Positions 16,218 through 24,124 of a stretch of 64,000 nt of DNA are shown in pieces. Each line of letters opens with the position of its first letter. The first letter of the stretch is position 1. Location of the stretch: NCBI GenBank assembly GCA_050013075.1, contig JBEKFZ010000009.1, positions 15,437 to 79,436 on the forward strand, written 5' to 3'. The notes beneath the pieces were generated by a model. That model did not search any database and was not told where the DNA came from. It saw only the letters and a program-made list of their open reading frames with translations. The position numbers and the translations under genes are program-made. This stretch comes from JBEKIK01 sp050013075 (lineage in GTDB: Bacteria > Planctomycetota > Planctomycetia > Pirellulales > Thermoguttaceae).

Positions 16218-17075
16218 ATGGGAATTCGCCGATACAATCCGACTACGCCTGGACGCCGCGGGGCCACGGTGAGCGACTTTGCCGAATTGACGCCTGGCGC
16301 CAAGCCGGTCAAAAGCCTGATGATTCCCAAACGCAAAAAAGGCGGCCGGAACAATCAGGGCGTGATTACCTCGCGGCATCGAGGGGGCGGGCACAAACAG
16401 CATTACCGCTTGATCGACTTCCGCCGCAACAAAGACGACATTCCCGCCGTGGTCAACTCGATCCAATACGATCCCAACCGCAGCGCGCGCATCGCCCTGC
16501 TGTACTATGCCGACGGCGAAAAGCGCTACATTTTGGCCCCCGAAGGGCTAAAGGCGGGCGATAAAGTCCAAAGCGGGAAAGACTCGCCTCCGGCCGTGGG
16601 CAACTGCCTGCCGCTTTCGTACATACCCTTGGGGTTGGACATCCACAACATCGAAATGCAGCCCGGGCGGGGCGGCGTTTTGTGCCGTTCGGCCGGCATG
16701 AAGGCCACTTTGGCCGCACGCGACGCCGATTGGGCGCAGATCAACCTGCCCAGCGGCGAAATCCGCCGTGTCCCAGCCACTTGCCGGGCGACCATCGGCA
16801 GCATCGGCAATTCCGATCACATGGGCATCGTCTTGGGTAAGGCCGGACGAAAACGCTGGATGGGCCGGCGACCGCACGTCCGCGGAACCGCCATGAATCC
16901 CGTCGACCATCCCCACGGCGGCGGCGAGGGCCGCACCAAGGGCGGCCGGCACCCGGTCAGTCCCTGGGGCAAGTTGGCCAAGGGCGGCTCCACCCGTAAA
17001 CGCCGCAAACCATCGAACAAAGCCATAGTCCGTCGCCGCAAATCGCGCCGCTACGGACAATTAAAATTGAAATAG
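16218..17075 (+). CDS. rplB: 50S ribosomal protein L2
   Basis: 285 residues, starting [16 protein letters not shown]2 is essential for subunit joining and peptidyl transfer; the conserved His near the catalytic centre is in [19 protein letters not shown]. The start codon directly follows a CTGAAAA-type heptad array, so either a weak purine stretch (GAAAACTGATA) or coupling to rplW must serve for initiation. Length and N-terminus fit the family. Confidence 0.97.
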   Translation: MGIRRYNPTTPGRRGATVSDFAELTPGAKPVKSLMIPKRKKGGRNNQGVITSRHRGGGHKQHYRLIDFRRNKDDIPAVVNSIQYDPNRSARIALLYYADGEKRYILAPEGLKAGDKVQSGKDSPPAVGNCLPLSYIPLGLDIHNIEMQPGRGGVLCRSAGMKATLAARDADWAQINLPSGEIRRVPATCRATIGSIGNSDHMGIVLGKAGRKRWMGRRPHVRGTAMNPVDHPHGGGEGRTKGGRHPVSPWGKLAKGGSTRKRRKPSNKAIVRRRKSRRYGQLKLK

Positions 17076-17076
17076 C

Positions 17077-17160
17077 AGTCCGCTATCAGCAGTCCGCTAT
17101 CAGCCAGATTTCTTACGGCTGAAAGCTGAAAGCTGATGGCTGAAAGCCGAAAGCTGAAAA
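17077..17160. repeat. Heptad array abutting the rpsS start codon
   Basis: CAGTCCGCTATCAG units are followed by GCTGAAA/GCTGATG/GCCGAAA heptads that end exactly at the rpsS ATG (17161). As with rplB there is no GGAG-type ribosome-binding site. Confidence 0.72.
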
Positions 17161-17433
17161 ATGGGTAGATCACTAAAAAAAGGTCCTTTTGTGAATCCCA
17201 AGTTGTTCCTGAAAGTGGAACGGCAAAACTTGGCGGGAACTAAGGATCCGATCAAAACCTGGGCCCGGGCCTGTACCATCATCCCCGAGTTTGTCGGGCA
17301 TACGTTCATGGTCCACAACGGCAAAGTACACATAAAGGTGTTCGTTACCGAAGAGATGGTCGGCCACCGGCTGGGTGAATTCTCGCCCACGCGGACGTTC
17401 CGCGGCCATGGCGGGAAGGGCGGAAAAAAGTAA
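17161..17433 (+). CDS. rpsS: 30S ribosomal protein S19
   Basis: 90 residues, [19 protein letters not shown] at the start and [16 protein letters not shown] near the end, both canonical. S19 pairs with S13 in the 30S head. The start codon is immediately preceded by heptad repeats. The stop is separated from the rplV ATG by one base. Confidence 0.97.
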   Translation: MGRSLKKGPFVNPKLFLKVERQNLAGTKDPIKTWARACTIIPEFVGHTFMVHNGKVHIKVFVTEEMVGHRLGEFSPTRTFRGHGGKGGKK

Positions 17434-17434
17434 C

Positions 17435-17761
17435 ATGGCATATAAAGCGGTACATCGTTTCGCACGGATAAGCGCACGAAAGGTGCGCCCTATAGCCGAC
17501 TTGATCCGCGGCAAAGGGACCGACGAGGCCCTTAACGTGCTTCGTTATCAGCCCCACCGCGGCGCGCGGATGCTGGAAAAGGTCCTGCGCAGCGCTTTGG
17601 CCAACGCCGAAGACCTGCGTGCCCCCAACCTGCATCACTTAAGGGTGATCGACGTGCAAGTGGATCAAGGACCGATGATGAAACGCATGCGCCCGCACGC
17701 CAGAGGCATGGCCTCGGTCATTTTAAAACGCATGTCGCACATTCGCATAGCATTGGAATAA
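17435..17761 (+). CDS. rplV: 50S ribosomal protein L22
   Basis: 108 residues from the ATG at 17435, chosen because MAYKAVHRFARISARKVRP is the family start and the upstream extension would overlap rpsS. L22 lines the exit tunnel; its beta-hairpin (DVQVDQGPMMKRMRPHARGMA) is present. The last eight codons and stop are repeated 69 bp further on with synonymous changes only. Confidence 0.96.
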   Translation: MAYKAVHRFARISARKVRPIADLIRGKGTDEALNVLRYQPHRGARMLEKVLRSALANAEDLRAPNLHHLRVIDVQVDQGPMMKRMRPHARGMASVILKRMSHIRIALE

Positions 17762-17870
17762 ATTGTTTAGTCCCGGCACTCGTGCCGGGCGTTTAGAGGA
17801 CTGTCGCATATCCGAATAGCATTGGAATAAATTGTTTAGCCCCGGCGCTTGCGCCGGGCGTTTAGAGAAC
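17733..17870. repeat. 69-bp tandem duplication of the rplV 3' end plus palindrome
   Basis: Unit 1 (17733-17801) contains the last codons of rplV, the stop, ATTGTTTAG and a CCCGGCACTCGTGCCGGG palindrome. Unit 2 (17802-17870) has the same order. The codons for SHIRIALE differ between units at CAC/CAT, ATT/ATC and CGC/CGA, all synonymous. The palindrome of unit 2 differs by compensating changes (CGGCGCTTGCGCCG). Confidence 0.85.
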
Positions 17871-17876
17871 CAACGT

Positions 17877-18593
17877 ATGGGTCAAAAAGTCAATCCGGTC
17901 GGGTTTCGCACGGGCATCATGATCGGCTGGAAAAGCCGCTGGTACGCCTCGAAGAAGGAGTTTGCCGAACTTCTGGTGGAAGACCAGAAGATCCGCGATT
18001 TTATCAAGAATCGTAAAGATAAGGGAGGCAAACCGCTTTACCCGTCGATTGCCAAAATCGAAATCGAACGAACCCGCGACGAAGTAAAAGTGATCCTTTT
18101 CTCCGCGCGGCCCGGAGTGTTGATAGGACGCAAGGGCGAGCGCGTCGAAGAAATGCAAAAGGAACTGCAACAAAAAACCGGCCGCAGGATAAATATTAAG
18201 ATCGAGGAAATTAACCGGCCGGAAATAGTCGCCCAGTTGGTGGCCGAAGACATCGTGGAACAGTTGGAAAAACGGGCCGGGTTCAGGCGGACTATGAAGC
18301 GGGCGATGGAACAAACAATGGAAGCGGGCGCAAAGGGGATCAAAATCCAATTGGCCGGCCGATTGGGCGGGGCGGAAATGTCACGCCGCGAAAAACAAAT
18401 CACCGGCTCCATCCCCCTAAGCACCTTGCGGGCAAAAATAGATTACGGTTTCGCCGAAGCGCTGATCTCCCAAGGTCACCTCGGCGTGCAAGTTTGGATC
18501 AATCAGGGAACATATAGCGAGGACGACATCGATGGCACTGATGCCAAAACGAGTCAAGCACCGAAAAAGCCAAAGAGGGCGTATAAAAGGTAA
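17877..18593 (+). CDS. rpsC: 30S ribosomal protein S3
   Basis: 238 residues from the ATG at 17877 (MGQKVNPVGFRTGI, the canonical start). The N-terminal KH domain contains VLIGRKGERVEEM, with the C-terminal domain ending in GVQVWINQGTY. S3 lines the mRNA entry tunnel. The final 20 codons overlap the start of rplP by 62 nt in another frame, so the acidic-then-basic tail (DDIDGTDAKTSQAPKK) is partly constrained by L16. Confidence 0.96.
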   Translation: MGQKVNPVGFRTGIMIGWKSRWYASKKEFAELLVEDQKIRDFIKNRKDKGGKPLYPSIAKIEIERTRDEVKVILFSARPGVLIGRKGERVEEMQKELQQKTGRRINIKIEEINRPEIVAQLVAEDIVEQLEKRAGFRRTMKRAMEQTMEAGAKGIKIQLAGRLGGAEMSRREKQITGSIPLSTLRAKIDYGFAEALISQGHLGVQVWINQGTYSEDDIDGTDAKTSQAPKKPKRAYKR

Positions 18594-18948
18594 CGCCTCC
18601 CGCGGAAACCGCGTCGTTTTCGGCGATTACGGCCTGCAAGCCACTCAAGGCGGGTGGATAGGCGCGGCCACGATCGAAGCCGGGCGTATCGCGGCGCAGC
18701 AGTACCTGCGCACCGAGGGCCGCTTGTACATCCGCATGTTCCCACACAAACCGATTACCTCGATCCCCTTGGAAACCCGCATGGGCAAGGGCAAGGGCGA
18801 GCCGGAATACTGGGCCGCGGTGGTCAAGCCGGGAACGGTGTTGTTCGAGATCAGCGGGGTGACCGAAGAGGCCGCCCGCATGTGTTTCACCCGCCTAGCC
18901 CACAAAATGCCGGTCAAAGTCCGCTTCATCAAGCGGCGCACTATGTAG
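18532..18948 (+). CDS. rplP: 50S ribosomal protein L16
   Basis: 138 residues, start MALMPKRVKHRKSQRGRIKG. L16 contacts the A-site tRNA elbow. The ATG at 18532 is favoured by GAGGA seven bases upstream, inside rpsC. This gives a 62-nt overlap with rpsC, unusually long for this gene pair. FGDYGLQATQGGWIGAA and the C-terminal MPVKVRFIKR are as in the family. Confidence 0.95.
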   Translation: MALMPKRVKHRKSQRGRIKGNASRGNRVVFGDYGLQATQGGWIGAATIEAGRIAAQQYLRTEGRLYIRMFPHKPITSIPLETRMGKGKGEPEYWAAVVKPGTVLFEISGVTEEAARMCFTRLAHKMPVKVRFIKRRTM

Positions 18949-18968
18949 GCCCTTTACGGGAAGAAATT

Positions 18969-19217
18969 ATGAGTAAGGCATCCGAACTACGCGACATGAG
19001 CAACGAGCACTTGGCGTTGACCTTGAAGGATACGACCAAGAACTTGTTCCGCCTGCGCTTGCAAGCCCAGACCGAACGGCTCGATGCACCCAGTGAATTG
19101 CGAAAACAGCGCCGCTTGATCGCCCGCATTAAGACCATCCAACATGAGCGTAAGCGTGCGGCAGCCAAAGCGGCCGCCGCGGCTTCCGCACAACCGCAGG
19201 AACCCAGCCATGCCTAA
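18969..19217 (+). CDS. rpmC: 50S ribosomal protein L29
   Basis: 82 residues from the ATG at 18969: [19 protein letters not shown], then [28 protein letters not shown], a typical two-helix L29. A 15-residue Ala-rich tail extends beyond the usual 65 residues. L29 lies by the tunnel exit next to L23. It overlaps rpsQ by 8 nt. Confidence 0.94.
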   Translation: MSKASELRDMSNEHLALTLKDTTKNLFRLRLQAQTERLDAPSELRKQRRLIARIKTIQHERKRAAAKAAAAASAQPQEPSHA

Positions 19218-19530
19218 GCGAGTGGAAATCGGCATCGTCATGAGCGACAAGACGGCAAAGACCCGCCGGGTGGAAATTCCCCGCCTGGTGAAGCATCCCC
19301 GGTACGGCAAATATCTTCGCCGCAAGACGGTATGCTACGTTCACGACGAGAACAACGAATCCCATAGCGGCGACGTGGTGGAAATCATCGAATCCCGTCC
19401 CACCTCGCGGATGAAGCGCTGGGCACTGGTGCGGGTCGTGGAAAAGGGCAAGATGATCGACCTGGCCGCGATGCGCGCCGCTGCCCGGGCAAAGAAAAAA
19501 CAAGTCGAACAAGAAGAAACAACCGAATAA
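19210..19530 (+). CDS. rpsQ: 30S ribosomal protein S17
   Basis: 106 residues from the ATG at 19210, which has CAGGAA upstream. The OB-fold core is recognisable: [21 protein letters not shown] and [20 protein letters not shown]. The C-terminal 20 residues are a charged helix beyond the usual end. S17 is a primary 16S rRNA binder. Confidence 0.94.
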   Translation: MPKRVEIGIVMSDKTAKTRRVEIPRLVKHPRYGKYLRRKTVCYVHDENNESHSGDVVEIIESRPTSRMKRWALVRVVEKGKMIDLAAMRAAARAKKKQVEQEETTE

Positions 19531-19531
19531 C

Positions 19532-19676
19532 GTTTAGCCCCGGCGCTTGCGCCGGGTGTGATATAGCGAACGTTTAGCCCCGGCACTCGTGCCGGGTGTG
19601 ATGAAGGTCATCCTGAGTGCAGCGAAGGATCTGTGTTCCGTACCGAGATTCTTCGCTATGCTCAGAATGACACGAA
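19532..19676. repeat. Three palindromes between rpsQ and rplN
   Basis: Two GTTTAGCCCCGGC..GCCGGG hairpins (about 19532-19558 and 19571-19599) are followed by a longer palindrome, TCATCCTGAGTGCAGCGAAGG paired with CTTCGCTATGCTCAGAATGA (19608-19671). The last is of a type seen in many unrelated bacterial genomes. Transcription must cross all three to reach rplN. Confidence 0.7.
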
Positions 19677-19692
19677 ATATGGATAGTAGACC

Positions 19693-20061
19693 ATGATCCA
19701 AATGCAAACCCGACTCGCCGTGGCCGATAACACCGGGGCCAAGGCATTGGGGTGTATCAAGGTGTTGGGAGGATCTCGCCGGAGGGTGGCCGGGTTGGGC
19801 GATATCATCGTTTGCAGCGTTAAAGGCGTGATCGCGGGCAGCGACTTGAAAAAAGGCGCGGTGGTCCGTGCGGTGATCGTCCGCTGCAAGTTTCCAACCC
19901 GCCGGCCCGACGGCAGCTACGTCCGTTTCGACAGCAACGCCGCGGTGATTATCGACAACGAGAAGAACCCCCGCGGCACGCGCATTTTCGGCGCGGTCGC
20001 CAGGGAATTGCGAGACCGGAACTTCATGAAAATCGTCAGTCTCGCCAGCGAGGTGGTATGA
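19693..20061 (+). CDS. rplN: 50S ribosomal protein L14
   Basis: 122 residues: [17 protein letters not shown] and [27 protein letters not shown] are canonical. L14 lies at the subunit interface and is the target of RsfS. It overlaps rplX in an ATGA, so the two are translationally coupled. Confidence 0.97.
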   Translation: MIQMQTRLAVADNTGAKALGCIKVLGGSRRRVAGLGDIIVCSVKGVIAGSDLKKGAVVRAVIVRCKFPTRRPDGSYVRFDSNAAVIIDNEKNPRGTRIFGAVARELRDRNFMKIVSLASEVV

Positions 20062-20408
20062 TGTTGATTAAAACCAACGATACGGTTCAAGTCATCAGCG
20101 GAGAAGACCGCGGCGCCAAGGGAAAGGTGCTGCGCGTCGACCGCGACGGCGGCAAACTGGTCGTGGAAGGCGTGAACCGCGTGTACAAACACGTCCGCCG
20201 CAGCCAGAAGAATCCCCAAGGCGGCCGGCTCTCGATGGAAATGCCCGTCTCGATTTCCAACGTGATGCTGGTTTGCGGTGCTTGCGGCGCACCCGCGCGG
20301 CTTGGCGCCCGCTACCTGGCCGACGGATCAAAGGAACGATATTGCAAGAAATGCGGCGCGGGCAACGGCATAGTTGCCCCAGCCAAGGCCCAATACGCCA
20401 AGAAGTAA
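20058..20408 (+). CDS. rplX: 50S ribosomal protein L24
   Basis: 116 residues (or 115 from the second of two adjacent ATGs). The KOW-type N-terminus [18 protein letters not shown] starts 50S assembly. The C-terminus carries a CGACG ... CKKCG pair that may bind zinc, as in many L24 proteins of the C+ type. Confidence 0.96.
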   Translation: MMLIKTNDTVQVISGEDRGAKGKVLRVDRDGGKLVVEGVNRVYKHVRRSQKNPQGGRLSMEMPVSISNVMLVCGACGAPARLGARYLADGSKERYCKKCGAGNGIVAPAKAQYAKK

Positions 20409-20409
20409 A

Positions 20410-20475
20410 GGTAGGACGGATTTAAAATCCGTCCCACGACAAGGACAGTAGGACGACTTTTAAAGTCGTCCCACG
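20410..20475. repeat. Two TAGGACG hairpins between rplX and rplE
   Basis: GGACGGATTT/AAATCCGTCC at 20412-20436 and GGACGACTTT/AAAGTCGTCC at 20449-20473 are related but distinct palindromes, each followed by CCACGACAAG. Confidence 0.7.
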
Positions 20476-20501
20476 ACAAGCACGACACGATAAACATAAT
20501 T

Positions 20502-21107
20502 ATGTCCGCGAAAAAAGCAAAACCGGCCGAAACGACACCAGCCCAGGAGGCGGCGCCCCCCCCGGTGCCGCGCCTGTTGGAGCGCTACGAAAAAGAAATT
20601 CTGCCCGCGCTGGCAAAGCAGTTCGGCCGCGATAATCGGCACTCGCTGCCCAAACTGGAAAAGATCGTCATCAACATGGGCGTGGGCAAGGCCGCCGGCG
20701 AGAAAAAATTCCTGGAAGAGGCCCAGGACGCCATGAAGCAGATTTCCGGGCAAAAACCCTTGGTAACGTTAAGCCGCAAGTCGATCGCCAACTTCAAGCT
20801 CCGCGAGGGGATGGCCATCGGCTGCAAAGTAACCCTCCGCGGCCGTAGGATGTACGAATTCCTGGACCGGCTGGTTTCGCTGGCCTTGCCACGGGTCCGC
20901 GACTTCCGCGGCCTGGATCACAATGCCTTCGACGGCCGAGGCAACTATAACCTGGGAATAACCGAACAAGTGGTCTTCCCCGAAATAAATCCGGACAAAT
21001 TCACCGGAGTCCAAGGGATGAACATCACCTTGGTGACCACCACCGCCAGCGACGACGAGGCGCGGGAATTGCTTCGCCGCCTGGGCCTACCGCTTAAAGC
21101 GGCCTGA
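20502..21107 (+). CDS. rplE: 50S ribosomal protein L5
   Basis: 201 residues, with a 20-residue Ala/Pro-rich N-terminal extension before [16 protein letters not shown]5 binds 5S rRNA and contacts P-site t[40 protein letters not shown] and the C-terminal [14 protein letters not shown] match the family. No strong ribosome-binding site is visible; the preceding hairpins may have displaced it. Confidence 0.96.
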   Translation: MSAKKAKPAETTPAQEAAPPPVPRLLERYEKEILPALAKQFGRDNRHSLPKLEKIVINMGVGKAAGEKKFLEEAQDAMKQISGQKPLVTLSRKSIANFKLREGMAIGCKVTLRGRRMYEFLDRLVSLALPRVRDFRGLDHNAFDGRGNYNLGITEQVVFPEINPDKFTGVQGMNITLVTTTASDDEARELLRRLGLPLKAA

Positions 21108-21118
21108 CAAACTACATT

Positions 21119-21149
21119 GTGTGCCACTGCTGGCTAGCCAGCAGTGCAG
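21119..21149. repeat. GTGCCACTGCTGG palindrome
   Basis: GTGCCACTGCTGGCTAGCCAGCAGTGCAG between rplE and rpsN. Related palindromes stand at 28080-28110 and 10489-10515. Confidence 0.6.
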
Positions 21150-21227
21150 AACCGCAAAAATTTGTACCGCTGCAACAAAAACCATTAATAGCGAATAAGT
21201 CCGAGCAGAACCAAGGATCGATACCGC

Positions 21228-21413
21228 ATGGCAAGTAAATCGAAAATCGCAATGTCGCTACGCCCGCCCAAGTTTTCCACCCGACTGGTAAGGCGGTGCC
21301 GGATTTGCGGACGGCCCAGGGCCGTTTATCAGAAGTTCGGCATTTGCCGGATTTGTTTCCGTAATTTGGCGGACGAAGGAATGATCCCCGGCGTCCGGAA
21401 GGCGAGTTGGTAA
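21228..21413 (+). CDS. rpsN: 30S ribosomal protein S14, zinc type
   Basis: 61 residues of the short, zinc-binding S14 (type Z). Four cysteines form CRIC ... CRIC (in [13 protein letters not shown] and [12 protein letters not shown]). The N-terminus [19 protein letters not shown] and the [13 protein letters not shown] end are typical. An AAGGA precedes the ATG. Confidence 0.97.
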   Translation: MASKSKIAMSLRPPKFSTRLVRRCRICGRPRAVYQKFGICRICFRNLADEGMIPGVRKASW

Positions 21414-21428
21414 AGGGAACCCAATAAT

Positions 21429-21824
21429 ATGATGACCGACCCCATCGCCGACATGTTGACCCGCATCCGCAACGCGGTTCGCGTTGAACGGCCCCACGTC
21501 GACATTCCCTTGTCCAAGGTAAAACGCGGACTGGCGGAAGTCCTCAAACGCGAGGGCTACATCTGGGACTGGGAGGAAATGCCCGACAAACCGCACAGCC
21601 ATCTTCGCGTCCATTTGAAGTACGGCCCAAACGGCGAACGGATAATCCGCCGCATCCGCCGCGTGAGCAAACCCGGCCGACGCATATACAAAGGCTCCGA
21701 CGGACTGAAACCCATCCTGGGCGGATTGGGAATCAGCATCCTCAGCACCAGCCGGGGCGTAATAAGCGACCGCGAAGCCCGGCAACGACGCCTGGGCGGA
21801 GAAGTGCTCTGCGAAGTATGGTAA
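21429..21824 (+). CDS. rpsH: 30S ribosomal protein S8
   Basis: 131 residues (130 from the second ATG). MTDPIADMLTRIRNAVR and SISILSTSRGVISDREAR-like C-terminus define S8, a primary 16S rRNA binder and, in E. coli, the repressor of the spc operon. It follows rpsN by 15 bp with AGGGA upstream. Confidence 0.97.
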   Translation: MMTDPIADMLTRIRNAVRVERPHVDIPLSKVKRGLAEVLKREGYIWDWEEMPDKPHSHLRVHLKYGPNGERIIRRIRRVSKPGRRIYKGSDGLKPILGGLGISILSTSRGVISDREARQRRLGGEVLCEVW

Positions 21825-21911
21825 TCGATTGAGATTTGAAATTTGAGAATTGAGATACAAAATCGTGCTCTCAAGATGTGATCGAGTTTTACAGGAGATT
21901 TAACCAACGCC

Positions 21912-22457
21912 ATGTCCCGCATCGGAAAAAAACCGATACCCATCCCCAAGGGAGTTAAAGTCCAACTGGCCGACCGCACTATCACAGTGGAAGGTCCGAA
22001 AGGCGAACTCCATTGGGAATTCCGGCCCGAAGTGTCGGTTGCCTACGACGAAAAGGCGCAAATCCTTTCCGTTGCCCGGTGCGACGACCAGCGCTTAAGC
22101 CGCGCCCTGCACGGGTTGACCCGGGCCATAATCGTCAACATGATCGTGGGAGTTACCCAAGGCTACGAAAAGCGGTTGGAGATTATCGGCGTGGGCTATC
22201 TGGCCGCGGTGTTGGGCAAAGTGCTGCAATTGCGAGTGGGATTCGCCAACGAACTTCAAGTGCCCATTCCCGAGGGCATCAAGGTTTCCGTGCCCGACCA
22301 ACAGCATATCGTCATACAGGGGATCGACAAGCAATTGGTGGGGCATTTTGCCGCTTGTGTCCGCGCCAAGCGCAAGCCGGAACCATACAAAGGCAAAGGC
22401 ATCCGCTACCTCGGCGAGCCGGTCCGCCGCAAACAAGGCAAGGCCATGGTCAAATAA
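21912..22457 (+). CDS. rplF: 50S ribosomal protein L6
   Basis: 181 residues: [19 protein letters not shown] at the start and [20 protein letters not shown] at the end, both canonical. L6 is next to the sarcin-ricin loop. AGGAG lies 15 nt upstream, a rather long spacing. The stop is followed within 3 bp by the dispersed GGGCACC element. Confidence 0.97.
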   Translation: MSRIGKKPIPIPKGVKVQLADRTITVEGPKGELHWEFRPEVSVAYDEKAQILSVARCDDQRLSRALHGLTRAIIVNMIVGVTQGYEKRLEIIGVGYLAAVLGKVLQLRVGFANELQVPIPEGIKVSVPDQQHIVIQGIDKQLVGHFAACVRAKRKPEPYKGKGIRYLGEPVRRKQGKAMVK

Positions 22458-22459
22458 CC

Positions 22460-22541
22460 ATAAAGCCGCGACGGGCACCAACGGGCACCATCGGGCACCG
22501 ACGCGCAGCGTTGGTCGGCATGGTCGGTTGGTCGGTCGCGA
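22460..22541. repeat. Dispersed GGGCACC/GGTCGG element, copy 2
   Basis: ATAAAGCCGCGACGGGCACC, then CAACGGGCACCATCGGGCACC and a GTTGGTCGGCATGGTCGG block. It is the forward counterpart of the copy at 9601-9701 and resembles the one at 27267-27353. Confidence 0.7.
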
Positions 22542-22552
22542 TAGGAATATCA

Positions 22553-22624
22553 CTCGTTCCCAGGCTCAGCCTGGGAATAAAATACGAACGAATACGACGT
22601 TCCCTGGCAGAGCCTGGGAACGAG
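22553..22624. repeat. Paired hairpins of the GTTCCCAGGC family between L6 and L18
   Basis: CGTTCCCAGGCTCAGCCTGGGAA and CGTTCCCTGGCAGAGCCTGGGAA flank a short AT-rich spacer, the same arrangement as at 15724-15801. Its right end forms the GAACGAGGAA upstream of rplR. Confidence 0.75.
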
Positions 22625-22636
22625 GAATGTAAAACC

Positions 22637-23005
22637 ATGAGACACGAAAAACAAATCGGCTTGCAGCGAAAACGCCGCGGATTGCGGGTCCGCAATCGGC
22701 TGAAACGCGTGGCCGTCCGCCCGCGCCTAAGCGTGTTCCGCAGCCACAAGCATTTTTACGCCCAGATCATCGACGACGGCGCCGGGCGGACACTGGCGTC
22801 CGCAAGCACCATGGAAAGCGCATTGAAAAAACAATTGAAGTACGGCGGGAACAAGGCTGCCGCGGCGATGGTCGGCAAGACGATCGCCCAGCGGGGCATC
22901 GAGGCCGGAATCAAAGAAGTCGCTTTCGATCGCCGGGAATATATGTATCACGGCCGCGTGGCCGCATTGGCCGACGCCGCCCGCGAAGCAGGACTAGTTT
23001 TTTAA
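22637..23005 (+). CDS. rplR: 50S ribosomal protein L18
   Basis: 122 residues from the ATG at 22637 with GAGG upstream; an open frame continues far 5' but without L18 similarity. [20 protein letters not shown] and [30 protein letters not shown] are the conserved 5S rRNA-binding and C-terminal parts. Confidence 0.96.
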   Translation: MRHEKQIGLQRKRRGLRVRNRLKRVAVRPRLSVFRSHKHFYAQIIDDGAGRTLASASTMESALKKQLKYGGNKAAAAMVGKTIAQRGIEAGIKEVAFDRREYMYHGRVAALADAAREAGLVF

Positions 23006-23024
23006 AGAAACGAACAACAAATCC

Positions 23025-23510
23025 ATGTCAACCGAATCAACACAAGGCCAACTGATCGACAAAGTGATCAAGATCCGCCGTTGCGCGGCGGTGGTCAAAG
23101 GCGGCCGGCGATTCAGCTTTACGGCCATGGCGGTCGTGGGCGACGGCCAAGGCAAAGTAGGCTGGGGATACGGCAAGGCCAACGAGGTTCCCCCAGCCGT
23201 GGAAAAGGCCGTAAAAGACGGTTCGCGGAACCTGACCCCCATCCACGTCGAAGGCACTTCGATTCCGCACGTGGTTCATGGCCACTTCGGCGCTTCCAAG
23301 GTGGTGCTGATTCCGGCCGGACCGGGCACGGGCGTGATCGCCGGCTCGGCGGTCCGCGCGGTTTGCGAGGCCTGCGGCATCCGCGACATCCTTACCAAAA
23401 GTTTCGGCTCCTCCAATCCCATCAACCTGGTCAAAGCCGCCATCGACGGTTTAAAACAACTGCGATCCAAGCACGACGTCGAACGGCTGCGGGGGGTTTC
23501 GCTTACATGA
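23025..23510 (+). CDS. rpsE: 30S ribosomal protein S5
   Basis: 161 residues: [19 protein letters not shown] is the double-stranded RNA-binding part, followed by [20 protein letters not shown] and [22 protein letters not shown]5 acts in decoding fidelity. The stop overlaps the rplO start as ATGA. The L30 gene (rpmD), usually between S5 and L15, is missing. Confidence 0.97.
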   Translation: MSTESTQGQLIDKVIKIRRCAAVVKGGRRFSFTAMAVVGDGQGKVGWGYGKANEVPPAVEKAVKDGSRNLTPIHVEGTSIPHVVHGHFGASKVVLIPAGPGTGVIAGSAVRAVCEACGIRDILTKSFGSSNPINLVKAAIDGLKQLRSKHDVERLRGVSLT

Positions 23511-23998
23511 ACCTAAACGACGTTCACAAGGATATACATCGAAATAAATCGAAAAAACGCATCGGGCGCGGCCCGGGCTCCGGCCACGGCAAGACATCCA
23601 CCCGCGGCAGCAAGGGGCAAGGGTCCCGCTCCGGTTATTCCTCGATGCGGGTGTTCGAGGGCGGGCAGATGCCCTTGGTCCGCCGCATCCCCAAACGCGG
23701 CTTTAATAACCGCTTTGCCCTAACCGTGACCGTGGTCAACCTCGGCGACCTAGACGCCAAATTCACTAGCGGCGAAGAAGTGACTCCCGAAACCCTAAAG
23801 GCCAAATCGCTGGCCAAGGGCGGTTACGACGTGCTTAAAGTGCTCGGCAACGGGGAACTGACCAAAAACCTGAAAATATCGGCCCACCGTTTCAGCCGCT
23901 CGGCCTTGGAGAAAATCGAAAAGGCCGGCGGCCAGGCCGTCGTACTTCCGGGCAAGGCCCCAGTGGTCAAAAACAAAACGAAAACCAAAACCAAGTGA
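23507..23998 (+). CDS. rplO: 50S ribosomal protein L15
   Basis: 163 residues from the ATG at 23507, which overlaps the rpsE stop. [37 protein letters not shown] and a KNKTKTKTK tail are visible. L15 binds late in 50S assembly. Confidence 0.96.
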   Translation: MNLNDVHKDIHRNKSKKRIGRGPGSGHGKTSTRGSKGQGSRSGYSSMRVFEGGQMPLVRRIPKRGFNNRFALTVTVVNLGDLDAKFTSGEEVTPETLKAKSLAKGGYDVLKVLGNGELTKNLKISAHRFSRSALEKIEKAGGQAVVLPGKAPVVKNKTKTKTK

Positions 23999-24035
23999 TA
24001 ATTGTTTATTGGGTAATAAAAGAAATAACGCTGAG

Positions 24036-24103
24036 TTGCCGGCGGCTAACAGCCGCCGGGATTGAGGCGTAGTCTTTCCGGCGGTCGTTGACCGCCGGCT
24101 AGT
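24036..24103. repeat. Two hairpins between rplO and secY
   Basis: GCCGGCGGCTAACAGCCGCCGG (about 24037-24059) and CCGGCGGTCGTTGACCGCCGG (about 24079-24099). Both are typical palindromic intergenic repeats of this window. Confidence 0.7.
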
Positions 24104-24124
24104 AATATTATAAAGGATCGAGCG

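Noticed and set aside
22013..22636. N-terminal extension of the rplR frame
   Set aside because: The frame is open far upstream across rplF and two repeat elements, but L18 begins at [10 protein letters not shown] with GAGG upstream.
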